DNA of 64,000 nucleotides from CALLPQ01 sp039819545 (GCA_039819545.1 JBCBRS010000011.1:45755-109754); one strand, 5' to 3'. Shown: positions 54,069 through 64,000, numbered from the stretch's first letter. Notes: a model not told the origin generated them from the sequence alone. A program made the numbers and translations.

Positions 54069-57000
54069 GACTGTAACGCTGCCACATCAAGACTGTCTTT
54101 ACGCAATGCGGCAATAGCCCGGACGGCGGCCCGGGCGCCAGCGGCAGTGGTGATGCATGGGATCTTTTGATAAAGTGCAGTGGTGCGGATTGAGCGTGAG
54201 TCCGCCACCGATTGTGCGCCTTCGGTCGTATTGAAAACCATCTGCACCTCGCCGTTCTTCAGTGCATCAACAATATGAGGGCGCCCCTCCAGCACTTTGT
54301 TGACCGGTTCGACGGCAAGGCCCTGTTCCTTCAGAAAGTTTGCAGTCCCGGCGGTCGCAATGATGGAAAAACCCATATCGAGGAGATCGCGCGCTGCACC
54401 AACCATGTCGGTCTTGTCGCTGTCTTTGAGGGAGATGAAGACGCACCCCTCGGTGGGGATTTTTGCCCCAGCCGCCAGCAGACTTTTTGCCCTTGCGCGG
54501 GCAAAGCCGGTGTCGAGACCCATAACTTCCCCTGTGGATCGCATTTCCGGGCCCAGCACCGTATCCACACCGGAGAACCGGGCGAAGGGAAAGACGACCT
54601 CTTTTACCGCGGTGTGCCCCACGGTTTCGGCCCGTTCCCCAAGGTCAAGGCTGTCGAGACTGGCCCCCGCCATTACCTTTGCGGCGAGACGGGCGACGGG
54701 CAGGCCAATTGTCTTTGCGACGAACGGAACTGTTCGCGATGCACGCGGATTAACCTCCAAAACAAAGATCGTGTTGCCCTGAATGGCAAATTGCACATTC
54801 ATCAGCCCCACAACGCTAAGAGCCATGCCAAGCTTGCGGGTCTGGTCTTCCAGCGCCGTGATCATCTCTTCACTGAGCGTGTAGGGTGGCAGAGCACAGG
54901 CACTATCGCCGGAATGAACGCCTGCTTCCTCGATATGCTCCATCACGCCGGCAATATAAACGCGGGACCCGTCACAGATCGCATCAACGTCAACCTCAAC
55001 GGCGTTGCTGAGATATTGATCGAGAAGGAGCGGTTGCTGATCACTGATCTCGATATTTGCCGTAGCAAGATAGGTACGCAGAGCGTCTTCGTTATGGACG
55101 ATTTCCATGGCGCGCCCGCCGAGCACGTAGGAGGGGCGGGTGACGAGCGGATACCCAACGGTTTGAGCAGCGCCAAGCGCCTGCTGCCGGTTGGGTACGG
55201 TGGCGTTGCTGGGCTGGCGCAGCCCGATATCAGCGATCAGTTTTTGAAAGCGCTCGCGATCTTCCGCAAGGTCGATCGCATCAAAACCGGTGCCGAGCAA
55301 CGGAATACCACTTTCCTCCAGCCGCCGCGCAAGCCCGAGAGGCGTTTGCCCCCCATACTGAACAATGACGCCGAGGAGTGTCCCGCTTTCGCGTTCTTTC
55401 TCGATAATATCCAGAACGCTCTCAGCGGTTAGCGGTTCAAAATAAAGGCGATCGGAAGTGTCGTAGTCGGTGGAGACGGTTTCCGGGTTGCAATTGACCA
55501 TGATGGATTCAATGTCGAGATCAGCCATGGCAAAGGCCGCGTGACAGCAGCAATAGTCAAACTCAATCCCCTGGCCAATCCGGTTTGGCCCGCCGCCCAA
55601 AATTACAACTTTTTTGCGGTCCGACGGCGCTGCCTCGCACCCGGCAAGCCCTTCGATCGGGCGCTCATAGCTTGCATACATGTATGGTGTAATTGCTTTG
55701 AATTCCGCCGCACAACTATCAATCCGCTTAAACACCGGTTTCACGTCGAGCGATTGACGATGCGCACGGACTTCTTCTTGCGTGGCGTCCACCAAGTCGG
55801 CGAGCCGCTGGTCGGAAAAGCCCATCATTTTTATCTCGCGCAACGCCTCGGCTTCAGTCGGTAAGCCATCGCGGGTGATCTGCGCTTCCATGGCAAGGAT
55901 AGTCTGGATTTGCTCAAGGAACCACGGGTCGTAGCTGGTGATGTTTCGTACCTGCTCAATGGGCATGCCGCGCCGGAAGGCTTCGGCAGTCACGCGCAGG
56001 CGGTCCGGCGTTGGCGCGGCAAGGGCGGCGCGAAAGGCGTTGATGTCGTCACCGGCGCCAAGACCGGGTACCTCAATCGGGTCGAGTCCGGATAGCCCGG
56101 TTTCCAGTGAGCGAAGCGCCTTTTGAAGGGACTCGGCGAAATTTCGACCAATGGCCATGGCCTCGCCCACGGACTTCATGGCTGTGGAGAGCGTATTCTC
56201 CGCACCCGGAAATTTCTCAAAGGCAAAACGCGGAATCTTCGTGACCACATAGTCAATGGTTGGCTCAAAAGAGGCTGGTGTCGCCTTGGTGATATCGTTG
56301 TCCAGCTCATCGAGTGTATAGCCAACCGACAATTTGGCGGCGATGCGTGCGATGGGAAAGCCTGTGGCTTTTGATGCCAGCGCGGAAGATCGTGAAACGC
56401 GCGGGTTCATTTCAATAACAACAAGGCGACCATTTTCCGGATTGACCGCAAACTGGACATTTGACCCGCCGGTCTCAACGCCGATCTCGCGCAGCACCGC
56501 AAGCGACGCCGACCGCATGATCTGGTATTCCTTGTCAGTGAGGGTCAGGGCAGGGGCAACCGTGATTGAATCACCCGTATGCACGCCCATGGGGTCAACA
56601 TTTTCGATGGAACAGATGATGATGGCGTTATCGGCCCGGTCGCGTACCACCTCCATTTCATATTCTTTCCAGCCCAGAAGGCTTTCGTCAATGAGGATTT
56701 GCCCGACGGGCGAAGCATCAATTCCCCCACGGACGATCGTCTCATATTCCTCGCGGTTATAAGCAACACCGCCGCCGGTCCCGCCAAGGGTAAAGGCTGG
56801 TCGAATGATCGCGGGCAAACCGATTTCGTCTAGCGCCTCCATGGCGGCGGCAACCCCCTTCACCCGGTCATGACCGATAACCTTCCCGCTTTCATCGATT
56901 ATTTCCGGGGAGCTTGCGATCACCGCACGAGGGTTCTCAAGGCCGATATTTTCCATGGCGGCGCGGAATTTCTCCCGGTCTTCGGCTTTGTCGATCGCGT

Positions 57001-57361
57001 CGGCCCGCGCGCCGATCATTTCCACCCCATATTTTTCAAGGACGCCGTCGCGTTCAAGATCAAGCGCGCAGTTCAGGGCCGTTTGCCCGCCCATGGTCGG
57101 GAGAAGCGCATCGGGGCGTTCTTTCGCAATAATCTTTTCCACAAATTCCGGCAGGATCGGTTCCACATAGGTGGCATCGGCAAGCCCGGGGTCGGTCATA
57201 ATGGTGGCCGGGTTGGAGTTAACGAGGATGACCCGGTAGCCTTCCTCCTTCAGGGCCTTGACCGCCTGGACGCCTGAATAATCAAACTCGCAAGCCTGCC
57301 CAATCACGATGGGCCCCGCCCCGATGATGAGGATGGAGGAGATATCTGTTCGTTTGGGCAT
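54047..57361 (-). CDS. carB: Carbamoyl-phosphate synthase large subunit
   Basis: Makes carbamoyl phosphate for arginine and pyrimidine synthesis. It has two ATP-grasp halves: the first begins ILIIGAGPIVIGQACEFDYSG and the second VVILGGGPNRIGQGIEFDYCC. They are joined by an oligomerisation domain (about 400-550). The last 140 residues are the MGS-like allosteric domain (GCVFISLKDSDKTDMVGAARDL, then TAGTANFLKEQGL). Length 1104 is normal. The small subunit gene carA is not adjacent: the upstream neighbour is a metallo-hydrolase 153 bases away. Confidence 0.98.
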   Translation of the reverse strand: MPKRTDISSILIIGAGPIVIGQACEFDYSGVQAVKALKEEGYRVILVNSNPATIMTDPGLADATYVEPILPEFVEKIIAKERPDALLPTMGGQTALNCALDLERDGVLEKYGVEMIGARADAIDKAEDREKFRAAMENIGLENPRAVIASSPEIIDESGKVIGHDRVKGVAAAMEALDEIGLPAIIRPAFTLGGTGGGVAYNREEYETIVRGGIDASPVGQILIDESLLGWKEYEMEVVRDRADNAIIICSIENVDPMGVHTGDSITVAPALTLTDKEYQIMRSASLAVLREIGVETGGSNVQFAVNPENGRLVVIEMNPRVSRSSALASKATGFPIARIAAKLSVGYTLDELDNDITKATPASFEPTIDYVVTKIPRFAFEKFPGAENTLSTAMKSVGEAMAIGRNFAESLQKALRSLETGLSGLDPIEVPGLGAGDDINAFRAALAAPTPDRLRVTAEAFRRGMPIEQVRNITSYDPWFLEQIQTILAMEAQITRDGLPTEAEALREIKMMGFSDQRLADLVDATQEEVRAHRQSLDVKPVFKRIDSCAAEFKAITPYMYASYERPIEGLAGCEAAPSDRKKVVILGGGPNRIGQGIEFDYCCCHAAFAMADLDIESIMVNCNPETVSTDYDTSDRLYFEPLTAESVLDIIEKERESGTLLGVIVQYGGQTPLGLARRLEESGIPLLGTGFDAIDLAEDRERFQKLIADIGLRQPSNATVPNRQQALGAAQTVGYPLVTRPSYVLGGRAMEIVHNEDALRTYLATANIEISDQQPLLLDQYLSNAVEVDVDAICDGSRVYIAGVMEHIEEAGVHSGDSACALPPYTLSEEMITALEDQTRKLGMALSVVGLMNVQFAIQGNTIFVLEVNPRASRTVPFVAKTIGLPVARLAAKVMAGASLDSLDLGERAETVGHTAVKEVVFPFARFSGVDTVLGPEMRSTGEVMGLDTGFARARAKSLLAAGAKIPTEGCVFISLKDSDKTDMVGAARDLLDMGFSIIATAGTANFLKEQGLAVEPVNKVLEGRPHIVDALKNGEVQMVFNTTEGAQSVADSRSIRTTALYQKIPCITTAAGARAAVRAIAALRKDSLDVAALQSYGVTTR

Positions 57362-57514
57362 TGACGGGTCTCGCGCGCAAAAGCACGCACCGCCGGGATG
57401 CTCCCCAAGGCAGTGCGAAGGACTTCGATTCTGTTGGCTAAGAGGGTGCTATAGGCGAAGTTTTCGCCGACCGCAAAGGGTAAAACTACACCGGCGGCAA
57501 GCGAGCCCTGTGCT

Positions 57515-58243
57515 TTATTGCCAGCGCTTCGAGGTGCGCTGGGCGAATATGTCGGGCGGCGTTGTCTGTGTGCCGCCATAACCGGTGACTTTGTCGCTGA
57601 CAAACGGGTTCGTCTGGCGTTCTGCGCCGAAGGTGGACATACCGCCATGGCCCGGTACGAACTGCATATCATCGCCAAGGGGCCATAGTTTTTGGGTGAT
57701 CGAGTTGACCAGCGTTGCCTGATCGCCGCGCGGAAAATCGGTGCGCCCGACACTGCCGGCAAAGATGACATCGCCCACAAAGGCAACGCGCATGTCCTTG
57801 TGATAGATCACCACGTGCCCTGGCGTGTGACCGGGGGTGTAAACCACGTGAAATTCAATACCATCAAGCGTGAGCACATCGCCATCTTCAAGCCAGCGAT
57901 CAGGGGCGCAGTCTTCGCCCATACCGGCATGACCATACTGGGTCCACTGGTTGGTGATCTGTTCCAGCCAGAATTGATCTTCACGGTGCGGACCAAGTAT
58001 CGGCGCACCGGTTTTCTTCTTCACCGCTTCGGCGCCGCCGGCATGGTCAAGATGCCCGTGAGTAATCCAGATTTGCTCGATGGTCGCGCCAAATTTCTCA
58101 GCGGCGGCCAGTATCTTTTCCGCCTCGCCGCCGGGATCAACAACGGCTGCCTTGCCAGACGGCGCTTTGATAATGGAGCAATTTTGCTGGAACGGCGTGA
58201 CGGGGACAACTTGGACGGTGAAGGGGGGAGCGGATTGGGTCAT
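57515..58243 (-). CDS. MBL-fold metallo-hydrolase, glyoxalase II/YcbL-like
   Basis: A zinc hydrolase with the motif THGHLDHAGG (His62, His64, Asp66, His67). A further His is in TPGHTPGHVVIY, the bridging Asp in FVGDVIFAGSVGRTDFP, and the last His in VPGHGGMST. The GRTDFP and PGHG signatures place it with YcbL/GloB2-type thiolesterases rather than lactamases or nucleases. GGAGACC lies about 8 bases before the ATG. It is 44 bases after the glutamate dehydrogenase gene and on the same strand. Confidence 0.92.
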   Translation of the reverse strand: MTQSAPPFTVQVVPVTPFQQNCSIIKAPSGKAAVVDPGGEAEKILAAAEKFGATIEQIWITHGHLDHAGGAEAVKKKTGAPILGPHREDQFWLEQITNQWTQYGHAGMGEDCAPDRWLEDGDVLTLDGIEFHVVYTPGHTPGHVVIYHKDMRVAFVGDVIFAGSVGRTDFPRGDQATLVNSITQKLWPLGDDMQFVPGHGGMSTFGAERQTNPFVSDKVTGYGGTQTTPPDIFAQRTSKRWQ

Positions 58244-58287
58244 CTGAAAAAGGTCTCCCGTTATGCAGCATGCATTGGGCGAAGGGG

Positions 58288-61200
58288 TTAAGAGGCCCCG
58301 TCGGCTGCCAGTCGCTCATTAAGTTCGATCAGCTGGCGATTGATCAGCGAAATCTGACTGACACTCAAGGCGGTATTGGTGGCGGGGTCAACCTCGGCAA
58401 TAAAGCGGTCATACCGGTCAAAAGCCTGGCGGTGCTGATCCTCCCACCGGCGCAATTCATCGAGCGATTGGTCGGCAGCCATTTCGCCATCTGTAAACCC
58501 GCCGCTCTCGAGCAATTGTCTGGTCAGAACGCGCTGTTGCCGGGTGATCTCCTCCATCAGGCGCCGGATGGCGCGTTTATCGAAATGATCTGCCGCCGGA
58601 TATTGACGGACATTGGCGCGTAGTTTTTCCAGTTGCAGACGCCGGCCAGCGGCAAACAAAACGGCGGCCGCGCGCTGGGCAGAGCGGCCCGCCTCGCGGC
58701 CCGTATCCACACTATCAAAGGTGCGCTCCAGCGCCGGGAAAAGCGCAGCCTCGCGGGCGATGTTTGACGGAACGCCCTTGGCCTCCCAATCGCGCGTCCG
58801 CTCATCGATGGCTCCGGCAAGAGCGGACGGCGCGATTTCCAGAAACGCTTTCTGAAGTTTGCGCGTATCCTCCCCATAATGATCAAGAAGACCGGTAACG
58901 CCCTTGCTGTTGAGAATATCGAGGCTGCGAAGATCCGTGATAAGTCGGTAGGTCTGCTCCTGCAACAGGCGCGAAGCATCCTGGAAAAGCGCTGTTTGAA
59001 CAGCTGCGGGCAGCTTGTTATCGAGAGCGCTTATCCCCTCGGCAAATGTACGTAGGTTGAAGATTTGTCGTGCCGCCTCGTAAGAAAGGACGATCTCGTC
59101 GATAGAAGCACCGGTACTGACTTGTGCATCATAGACAAAGGCAATGCCGCAGGTGTCCACAAGCTCATTGGACAAACGCGTGGCGATGATTTCCCGGCGC
59201 AACCGATGATTGGCAAGGGCTTTGTCAAAGCCCTGTACCGCCGGCGGGAAATAGGCCGTCAATTCTTGTGTGAAGACAGGATCTTCGGGCACCTGCGAGG
59301 CCACAAGTTCGTCGAAAAGCCAAAGTTTTGAATAGGCTAAAAGAACGGCAAGCTCCGGGCGGGTTAGGCTTGCCCGTTCCCGGATCATGCCCTGTAGCGT
59401 AGCGTTCGAAGGAAGGTCTTCAACCTGACGATCAAGGCGCCCCTCCGTTTCCAGAAACTTGATAAAACGGTGGTGGGCATCAAGGTCGGCGACCCCGGTG
59501 GTACGGGCGAGGGTCAGCGCGCGGGTCTGATCGTAATTATGGTGGAGAACAAGTCGCGCCACATCATCAGTCATGTCCGCAAGAAGACGCTCCCGGTCGT
59601 CGCTGACCAGTTCACCCTGCTGGATTGCTTCGCGCAAAAGAATTTTTATATTGACTTCGTGATCCGATGAATCAACGCCGGCGGAGTTATCGATTGCATC
59701 TGTATTAATTGCCCCACCCTTCCGGGCAAAGGCAATCCGCGCCCGCTGCGTCAAGCCCAGATTAGCTCCTTCACCGACAACATTCATGCGCATTTCAGAC
59801 GCGTCGATCCTGATGGCGTCATTGCCGCGATCACCAACCCGCCAGTTTTCCTCTTGATCGGCCTTGAAATAGGTACCAATGCCGCCAAGCCAGAAAAGCT
59901 CAGCCGGCGCTTTCAGGATTGCCGTCAGTAACTCATTGGGCGTCAACCGGTCTGCCTCGCAATCGAGACAGGCCTTCATCTGGGCAGAAAGCGCAATTGA
60001 TTTTGCCTGACGAGAGAAAACCCCGCCTCCTTCGGAGATCAGGCTCTTGTCGTAATCTTGCCACGAAGACCGCGAGAGGGCGAACAGCCGCTGACGCTCG
60101 GCAAACGAAATTGCCGGGTCAGGATTGGGATCCATAAAGATATCGCGATGGTCAAAAGCAGCAATGAGCTTGATCTGGTTCGATAAGAGCATGCCATTGC
60201 CGAACACATCACCGGACATGTCGCCAACGCCGGTGACGGTGAAGGGTTCGCGCTGAATGTCTTTGCCGCGCTCACGGAAATGTCGCTTTACCGCCTCCCA
60301 CGCGCCGCGCGCTGTAATCCCCATGGCTTTGTGGTCGTAGCCAACTGATCCGCCAGAAGCAAAAGCATCCCCAAGCCAGAAGCCATAATCAATAGAGATC
60401 GCGTTGGCTGTATCGGAAAATTGGGCCGTGCCCTTGTCGGCTGCGACCACCAGATAGGGGTCGTCGCCATCATGGGAAATAACATTCTGAGGGCGGATGA
60501 TCTTACCATCAACAATATTGTCAGTTACATCAAGAAGGCTTGAAATAAAGAGTTTGTAGGCTTCGCGGCCCGCCTCATAAATCGCCGCGCGATCGCCGCC
60601 AGTGGGCAATTTTTTAGGATAAAACCCACCCTTGGCACCATTGGGCACAATCACGGCATTTTTTACGCGTTGTGCCTTCACAAGGCCAAGAACCTCCGTA
60701 CGGAAATCTTCTTTCCGATCTGACCAACGCAGGCCGCCGCGCGCGATGGGCCCAAACCGCAAATGAACCCCGTCAATTGCTGGCCCTGAAACAAAGATCT
60801 CCCGATACGGTTTTGGCGTTGGAATTTCTTCGAGTTTCGCGCTGTCGATCTTGATCGCGAGACAGGGACGAAAATCGGTGTTCGCACTGGTTTGGTAAAA
60901 ATTGGTCCTTGTCATGGCACCGAGCAGACTGACAAAGCGTCGTAATATCCGGTCTTCATCAAGGCTTGTGACCGCATCCAGCATGGTGAGGATGCTATCG
61001 ATTTCCGTGTCATAGTCAGGCGCGTCGGCGGCGTCCTGCGTGCTTTGCTCAAGAGGAGCAAACTTGGCGTGAAATGCTCTGATCAGGGCCTGTGTGATCA
61101 CAGGATGGTTGACCAGCGCGTCCTCAATATAGCGCTGTGAATAGGCAAATCCGGTTTGCAGATGGTGCTTGGCCGCCGCGCGCACAAACCACGCCTCGCG

Positions 61201-63267
61201 CCAGTTTAGACCTGCGGTAATGATAAGCCTGTTAAAGCCATCGTCCTCACAGTCCCCTTTGAGGATCGCATCCATAGCGGCTTCAAAGATTTCCTTCGTA
61301 CGCTGAAAATCAATCGCGGTGCAGGCTTGCGTCTCGGTTTTGAAGTCGTGGATCCAGACGCCGTCTTCCGCGTCTTCATCGCCCGCCGGCACCACATGAT
61401 GCGCATTTTCGGTCATGATGCTCAGCCCAAAGTTTTCAAGGGTGGGAATCAAATCCGATAGACGCGCCGGACCTTTGCGCAAATAAAGCGATAAGCGAAA
61501 CATCGTGTCAGGATCATCGGCCTTGCGATAGGCACGCACGCGGTGCGGTGCGCCACCAAGACCTTCAATGGCCAAAATATCTTCGATGGCCTGATCGGGG
61601 GTCGTTTGATCGCGATAGCCGGCGTCGAACGCAACGCGGTATTTATCGAACAGGATGCGCGGGGTCACTGACCGTACACCCGCCCGCATGGTTGCCAGCA
61701 AATCGTCATCCCAGTCACGGCAAATGGCGCGGATATCGTGGGTCAGCTTGGTGATTCCGGGCCCTTGCGGGGCACCCGGATTGATGCCGATGATAAAGTG
61801 CACCCGTACCAGCGCCGCATCCCCAAAATGGGGATAAAAAGCAGAGACACGGCCGTCAAAGCTCTTTGCCAGAACCTGACCGATGGCATGACGCCGGTCA
61901 GAATTAAAGACATCGCGCGGGATAAAGACAAAGGCACTGAGAAACCGGTCAAACCTGTCGCGACGCATGATCAGCTTTACGCGTGGACGCTTGTAGAGCC
62001 GTAAAATTTCGATACAGGTGTCGCGCAGGGTCTCCACATCGACCTGGAAAAGCTCATCACGCGGATATGTTTCCAGAATGTGGAGGAGCGCTTTTTCATT
62101 GTGACCGCCCGCCACAAAAGGCGATGCCTTGATGATTTTTGCCACCTTGGCGCGCAATAGGGGAATTTCGGACGCCGGACGATTATAGGCATCGGCGGTA
62201 AAAAGACCGATGAACCTGTCTTCTCCGACCAGATTGCCCGCATCGTCATAGAGTTTAACGCCGAGATAATCCTGGTAGGTGCGCCGGTGAACAATAGACT
62301 TTGAATTGGCTTTTGCGATTAAGACGGGTTCTTCAGACCGCAGAAAATCCTCAACCGCTGGCGATAATTCTCCATTGGCCGAATAGGTATTTTTGAGGAC
62401 ACGCCGGGCAGAATCCTTCAGGGTACCGAGATCACCGGAAGGGTCGCGTTCAAAAACCAGTTGCCCGTCAACGGTGGAGGCCTTGTATCGGCGTACACCC
62501 AGAAAGGCGAACTGATCGTTGAGGACCCAGGTTAAGAAGTTACAGATTTCTGAGAGGTCTTCTGCGGAAACCGTTTTCAGATTTAGATAGCGCAGCCGGA
62601 TGATGGCAGATTCCATCCGCATACGCATGGCCTGCCAATCGGAAACAGCGGCCTCCACATCAAAGAGAACGCGTTTTAATTCTGCCTCCAGAATTTCAAG
62701 CTCTTCACTGTCGATCGGTCCGTCGAGCTCTGCATAGATAACGGACTCGCGGGTTGTCGTCGTATTGGGGGCGCCAACCTGGGCACGGATACCGTCACCG
62801 GTGCGCGGCATATCAAGGACCGCGTTAACGAAAAAATGGATGGCCTTACCGGCTTCGGTAATCGCCGCGGTAATGCTGTCAACGACGAAGGGTTTATCTT
62901 CGGTAATCAGTTTAAGGACGGTTCGCTGCTTTGGCCGGGTGCTTCCATCCTTCGAAGGGTCATTCGCCGCCAGGGTGTCATTCGCACGATCCTCGGCCGC
63001 AACACTCAAATCGATAATTGAGGTACCGGCCTTGCGTGTGTGGCTGCCTGTCCAGACCGCCGCAGCGCGATCAAAAAGAAGGTCCGGGTGGGCCCAGAGA
63101 TAATCATCACCCGTAGCAAAGCGTGCAAACTGCTCCAGAAGGCTTTCAAAAGCGGGGTTTGTGCGGTTCCCATCGCGCCAGTCCGCTTCGGTTTGCTGCC
63201 CCGCATGATCAATCAGGGTGCGCAGAACGTGTTCATCTTCAAGGGTCGGCAGAAGCGCTTGGGTCAT
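58288..63267 (-). CDS. gdhB: NAD-specific glutamate dehydrogenase, large 180-kDa class
   Basis: Oxidatively deaminates glutamate to 2-oxoglutarate. The 1659-residue length is diagnostic of the large bacterial class (Caulobacter, Pseudomonas, Streptomyces). The N-terminal half contains ACT-like regulatory segments. The catalytic domain is in the second half, with FGPIARGGLRWSDRKEDFRTEVLG (given in part) and VPNGAKGGFYPKK, holding the catalytic Lys. The NAD-binding fold has GVGDMSGDVFGNGML, followed by a long helical C-terminal domain. It would consume glutamate delivered by PutA. The symbol follows common usage for this class and is not decided by the sequence. Confidence 0.96.
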   Translation of the reverse strand: MTQALLPTLEDEHVLRTLIDHAGQQTEADWRDGNRTNPAFESLLEQFARFATGDDYLWAHPDLLFDRAAAVWTGSHTRKAGTSIIDLSVAAEDRANDTLAANDPSKDGSTRPKQRTVLKLITEDKPFVVDSITAAITEAGKAIHFFVNAVLDMPRTGDGIRAQVGAPNTTTTRESVIYAELDGPIDSEELEILEAELKRVLFDVEAAVSDWQAMRMRMESAIIRLRYLNLKTVSAEDLSEICNFLTWVLNDQFAFLGVRRYKASTVDGQLVFERDPSGDLGTLKDSARRVLKNTYSANGELSPAVEDFLRSEEPVLIAKANSKSIVHRRTYQDYLGVKLYDDAGNLVGEDRFIGLFTADAYNRPASEIPLLRAKVAKIIKASPFVAGGHNEKALLHILETYPRDELFQVDVETLRDTCIEILRLYKRPRVKLIMRRDRFDRFLSAFVFIPRDVFNSDRRHAIGQVLAKSFDGRVSAFYPHFGDAALVRVHFIIGINPGAPQGPGITKLTHDIRAICRDWDDDLLATMRAGVRSVTPRILFDKYRVAFDAGYRDQTTPDQAIEDILAIEGLGGAPHRVRAYRKADDPDTMFRLSLYLRKGPARLSDLIPTLENFGLSIMTENAHHVVPAGDEDAEDGVWIHDFKTETQACTAIDFQRTKEIFEAAMDAILKGDCEDDGFNRLIITAGLNWREAWFVRAAAKHHLQTGFAYSQRYIEDALVNHPVITQALIRAFHAKFAPLEQSTQDAADAPDYDTEIDSILTMLDAVTSLDEDRILRRFVSLLGAMTRTNFYQTSANTDFRPCLAIKIDSAKLEEIPTPKPYREIFVSGPAIDGVHLRFGPIARGGLRWSDRKEDFRTEVLGLVKAQRVKNAVIVPNGAKGGFYPKKLPTGGDRAAIYEAGREAYKLFISSLLDVTDNIVDGKIIRPQNVISHDGDDPYLVVAADKGTAQFSDTANAISIDYGFWLGDAFASGGSVGYDHKAMGITARGAWEAVKRHFRERGKDIQREPFTVTGVGDMSGDVFGNGMLLSNQIKLIAAFDHRDIFMDPNPDPAISFAERQRLFALSRSSWQDYDKSLISEGGGVFSRQAKSIALSAQMKACLDCEADRLTPNELLTAILKAPAELFWLGGIGTYFKADQEENWRVGDRGNDAIRIDASEMRMNVVGEGANLGLTQRARIAFARKGGAINTDAIDNSAGVDSSDHEVNIKILLREAIQQGELVSDDRERLLADMTDDVARLVLHHNYDQTRALTLARTTGVADLDAHHRFIKFLETEGRLDRQVEDLPSNATLQGMIRERASLTRPELAVLLAYSKLWLFDELVASQVPEDPVFTQELTAYFPPAVQGFDKALANHRLRREIIATRLSNELVDTCGIAFVYDAQVSTGASIDEIVLSYEAARQIFNLRTFAEGISALDNKLPAAVQTALFQDASRLLQEQTYRLITDLRSLDILNSKGVTGLLDHYGEDTRKLQKAFLEIAPSALAGAIDERTRDWEAKGVPSNIAREAALFPALERTFDSVDTGREAGRSAQRAAAVLFAAGRRLQLEKLRANVRQYPAADHFDKRAIRRLMEEITRQQRVLTRQLLESGGFTDGEMAADQSLDELRRWEDQHRQAFDRYDRFIAEVDPATNTALSVSQISLINRQLIELNERLAADGAS

Positions 63268-63399
63268 GGGCCAATCATCCGGAAAATGGCGCCAGCAACG
63301 AACGGTTCAGGGCTGAGCCTGGAGCGGCCAAAGCCGGCGCACGGGTCTTTATTTGACGGGCGGTGTGAACCCGAACGCGGGCAACGTCAACTCTCACGC

Positions 63400-63423
63400 A
63401 CCACCCTCATTACTGGGGGTGGT
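63400..63423. other. Hairpin downstream of the last membrane-protein gene
   Basis: ACCACCC and GGGTGGT arms enclose about ten bases in the 233-base gap ahead of the glutamate dehydrogenase gene. There is no T tract, so it is not a clear terminator. Confidence 0.3.
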
Positions 63424-63500
63424 CTGCAGCATCTGATCTAAAACTTCGTATACGCCCGATTGTCGGGAGATACATGTCCGGCCCGATGCTGCCGAGTGCT

Positions 63501-64000
63501 TTACCCCGTGCGGGCAGTATCTGGCTGGACCGGCTGGGGCACTATGTTGCGGTGCACCCGAACGGGGCGGAGCGACGCGATATTCTCTGCTGCCAGGCGC
63601 AACCGCGAGGGAGGATAGGCCATGCGCGCGCGGTGTTCGGCACGATTGGCCATGACAAAAAGTGTAGCGACAATGGCCGCCGACATGATCACCATGACAA
63701 CGATGAAAAGGAGCGAAGTAACGTCCATGGATACGCCGTAGACAAAGGCACCAACCAGGATCGGTAGAATAAACCGCATGCAGGTATTGCGGTCGCTTGC
63801 CTGCAGCAGGGCCGTGATAGCGCCCGCCCCGCCAAGGACCCAAACCGGTGTCAATGACGGTGCGCCGGACCCGGTCAGCAAGAACGGACCACAGGCGAGA
63901 ATGACGCCAAGAACGCCCATGGCTGCGCGGTGATGGGCACGCCAGCGCAAAGGCCGCGATGCAATGCGATGTTGCCCGCTGCGATAGCCAAACCCGCGCC
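63501..64000 (-). CDS. Small membrane protein, 5' end outside the window
   Basis: Four hydrophobic segments (MGVLGVILACGPFLLTG, WVLGGAGAITALLQA, CMRFILPILVGAFVYGV and SLLFIVVMVIMSAAIVATLFVMA) are followed by a basic cytoplasmic tail. This frame is much more protein-like than the overlapping alternatives. It stays open to the right edge of the window, reading GFGYRSGQHRIASRPLRWRAHH before the first hydrophobic segment, so the start may lie outside. The in-frame TTG at 63950 and ATG at 63917 are possible internal starts. I do not recognise a family. Confidence 0.6.
   Translation of the reverse strand, partial: RGFGYRSGQHRIASRPLRWRAHHRAAMGVLGVILACGPFLLTGSGAPSLTPVWVLGGAGAITALLQASDRNTCMRFILPILVGAFVYGVSMDVTSLLFIVVMVIMSAAIVATLFVMANRAEHRARMAYPPSRLRLAAENIASLRPVRVHRNIVPQPVQPDTARTG

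Noticed and set aside
54212..55432. A 406-codon plus-strand frame opposite carB
   Set aside because: It is a shadow of the C-terminal half of carB, which is fully conserved on the minus strand.
63394..63843. A second 149-codon minus-strand frame overlapping the last membrane protein
   Set aside because: Its translation is rich in Cys, His, Pro and Arg without hydrophobic segments, whereas the overlapping frame gives regular membrane helices.

Overview
The window looks like a chromosomal segment of a free-living, flagellated alphaproteobacterium. The evidence is the chvI-chvG-hprK-EIIA-HPr block, the helicase-S4-TerB-ferredoxin-CarD block, a DUF6468/MotE-type motility operon, the 41-residue form of ribosomal protein L36, PutA, and the large 180-kDa-class NAD-glutamate dehydrogenase. 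Genus cannot be fixed by reading. Almost all of it is core genome. The clearest mobile DNA is the left edge, where a serine recombinase gene runs into the 3' end of a tRNA-Thr(GGT) gene, marking one border of an integrated element that extends left of the window.

Layout. 1-1.8 kb: element border, recombinase and tRNA-Thr. 1.9-4.4 kb: zinc-ribbon membrane protein, small basic protein and murA. 4.45-4.73 kb: two related palindromic repeat units in a convergent gap. 4.7-10.8 kb (minus strand): LytTR response regulator, LytS/YehU-type sensor kinase and putA. 11-13.2 kb: methylmalonate-semialdehyde dehydrogenase and a ClpP-fold envelope protease-like protein. 13.4-21.3 kb: flagellar locus made of two divergent operons, flgF-flgG-flgA-flgH and fliL-fliM-DUF6468-motE-like-large periplasmic repeat protein. 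21.4-24 kb: cupin, amidohydrolase/deaminase and purine nucleoside phosphorylase (purine salvage). 24.2-28.1 kb: ChvI/ChvG two-component system with HPr kinase, EIIA and HPr. 28.1-28.4 kb: rpmJ with its own promoter and terminator. 28.5-35.5 kb: TPR protein, then a minus-strand RNA/transcription block (Suv3-like helicase, S4 protein, TerB-like protein, FdxA, CarD with a histone-H1-like extension). 35.6-36.8 kb: rpmB and a VUT-type transporter. 36.9-42.5 kb (minus): radA, cvpA, purF, ispD, ispF, pncC/cinA. 42.5-43.2 kb: a 700-bp gap. 43.2-48.2 kb: a 1665-residue secreted RTX protein with a glycoside-hydrolase-like head. 48.4-50 kb: histone-deacetylase-family protein and a histidine phosphatase. 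50-54 kb: a small membrane glycosylation locus (flippase-like, methyltransferase, GT2, divergent GT-C-like). 54-64 kb (minus): carB, a metallo-hydrolase, NAD-glutamate dehydrogenase and a membrane protein cut by the window edge.

Three parts stand out as possibly undescribed. The first is the RTX protein, whose three repeated roughly 150-residue modules between RTX blocks are not ordinary RTX sequence. The second is the four-gene lipid-linked sugar locus at 50-54 kb. The third is the CarD protein whose long Lys/Ala-rich domain sits N-terminal to the CarD domain, the reverse of the Myxococcus arrangement. Functions come from recognising motifs and gene order by eye; no database search was run. 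Start codons were re-chosen for about sixteen genes, mostly on visible Shine-Dalgarno sequences.
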